Below, piece by piece: positions 14,329 through 14,448 of a stretch of 14,448 nt of DNA. The DNA comes from Bacillota bacterium (GTDB taxonomy: Bacteria; Bacillota; GCA-003054495; Carboxydocellales; JAJZTU01), in NCBI GenBank assembly GCA_021848765.1, contig JAJZTU010000055.1:1-14448 (forward strand). The letters are read 5' to 3'. The notes below the pieces were generated by a model that searched no databases, had not been told where the DNA came from, and saw only the letters and a list, made by a program, of their open reading frames with translations. Position 1 is the stretch's first letter; each line of letters starts with the position of its first letter. The position numbers and the translations under genes are program-made.

Positions 14329-14448
14329 TTAACCGGTGGGCCGTAGATACGTGATCTTATCGATCTTCCAATCGAATGCACGGATTTCTCCATACTTGTG
14401 CTTGGCCAGGATATTCCTTGCTCCATGGATGTCACGGTGCATCTCATA
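14329..14448 (-). CDS. tnpB: TnpB-family RNA-guided nuclease (IS200/IS605 OrfB), C-terminal 39 residues
   Basis: The frame open at the right edge reads YEMHRDIHGARNILAKHKYG and ends in YLRPTG before TAA. HRDIHGARNIL matches the third RuvC motif of TnpB (D-x-N/H-A-A/R-N-I), with the catalytic Asp at the sixth residue shown. The YLRPTG ending is common in this family. Everything upstream, including the other catalytic residues and the zinc finger, is outside the window, so intactness cannot be judged. It is oriented like all other genes here and is separated from them by its right end and a terminator. Confidence 0.82.
   Translation of the reverse strand, partial: YEMHRDIHGARNILAKHKYGEIRAFDWKIDKITYLRPTG

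Noticed and set aside
14250..14447. 65-codon minus-strand frame at the right edge
   Set aside because: It is out of frame with the TnpB C-terminus, which carries the conserved HRDIHGARNIL motif, and it runs into the structured right end.

Overview
The window looks like a chromosomal stretch from an anaerobic, moderate-GC Firmicute of the Clostridia, in the neighbourhood of Desulfotomaculum, Pelotomaculum, Thermincola or Moorella. The genus is inference. The grounds are strong AGGAGG-type ribosome binding sites, TTG starts, a LytS/LytTR pair, a HutC-type GntR regulator and a full corrinoid-dependent methyl-transfer gene set of the kind acetogens and sulfate reducers use on methoxylated compounds. 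Every gene I can support lies on the minus strand, so transcription runs from high to low coordinates.

In transcription order: the 3' end of an IS200/IS605-type tnpB gene with a structured tail that could be its omega RNA (14138-14448); a terminator (14057-14077); a LytS-like membrane histidine kinase and an overlapping LytTR response regulator (13941-11475); a GntR/UTRA regulator followed by corrinoid protein 2 (11350-9854); a promoter overlapped by a probable GntR operator (9784-9820); then a seven-gene run ending at a Rho-independent terminator (802-828). That run is MFS transporter 2, MFS transporter 1, two tandem Uro-D-family methyltransferases, corrinoid protein 1, an MtrH/AcsE-like methyltetrahydrofolate methyltransferase and a RACE-type corrinoid reactivase. 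A third Uro-D-family methyltransferase follows behind its own promoter and runs off the left edge.

A working model follows. The MFS proteins import one or two methylated substrates. The Uro-D-family proteins (methyltransferase I) move a methyl group to cob(I)alamin on the corrinoid protein. The pterin-binding protein (methyltransferase II) passes it to tetrahydrofolate, feeding the methyl branch of the Wood-Ljungdahl pathway. The RACE protein uses its [2Fe-2S] cluster and ATPase domain to rescue oxidised cob(II)alamin. The layout matches phenylmethylether O-demethylase systems such as MtvABC of Moorella, but the substrate cannot be read from the sequence.

The main oddities are these. There is an in-frame amber codon at codon 17 of the upstream Uro-D-type methyltransferase, exactly where its tandem paralog has Gln (CAG). 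A 17-bp motif is shared, with 15 matches, between the GntR leader and the operon promoter. The transporter and methyltransferase I genes are both tandemly duplicated. A 7-bp tandem repeat supplies the last codons and stop of the RACE gene, and a 14-bp triple repeat fills the junction before it.
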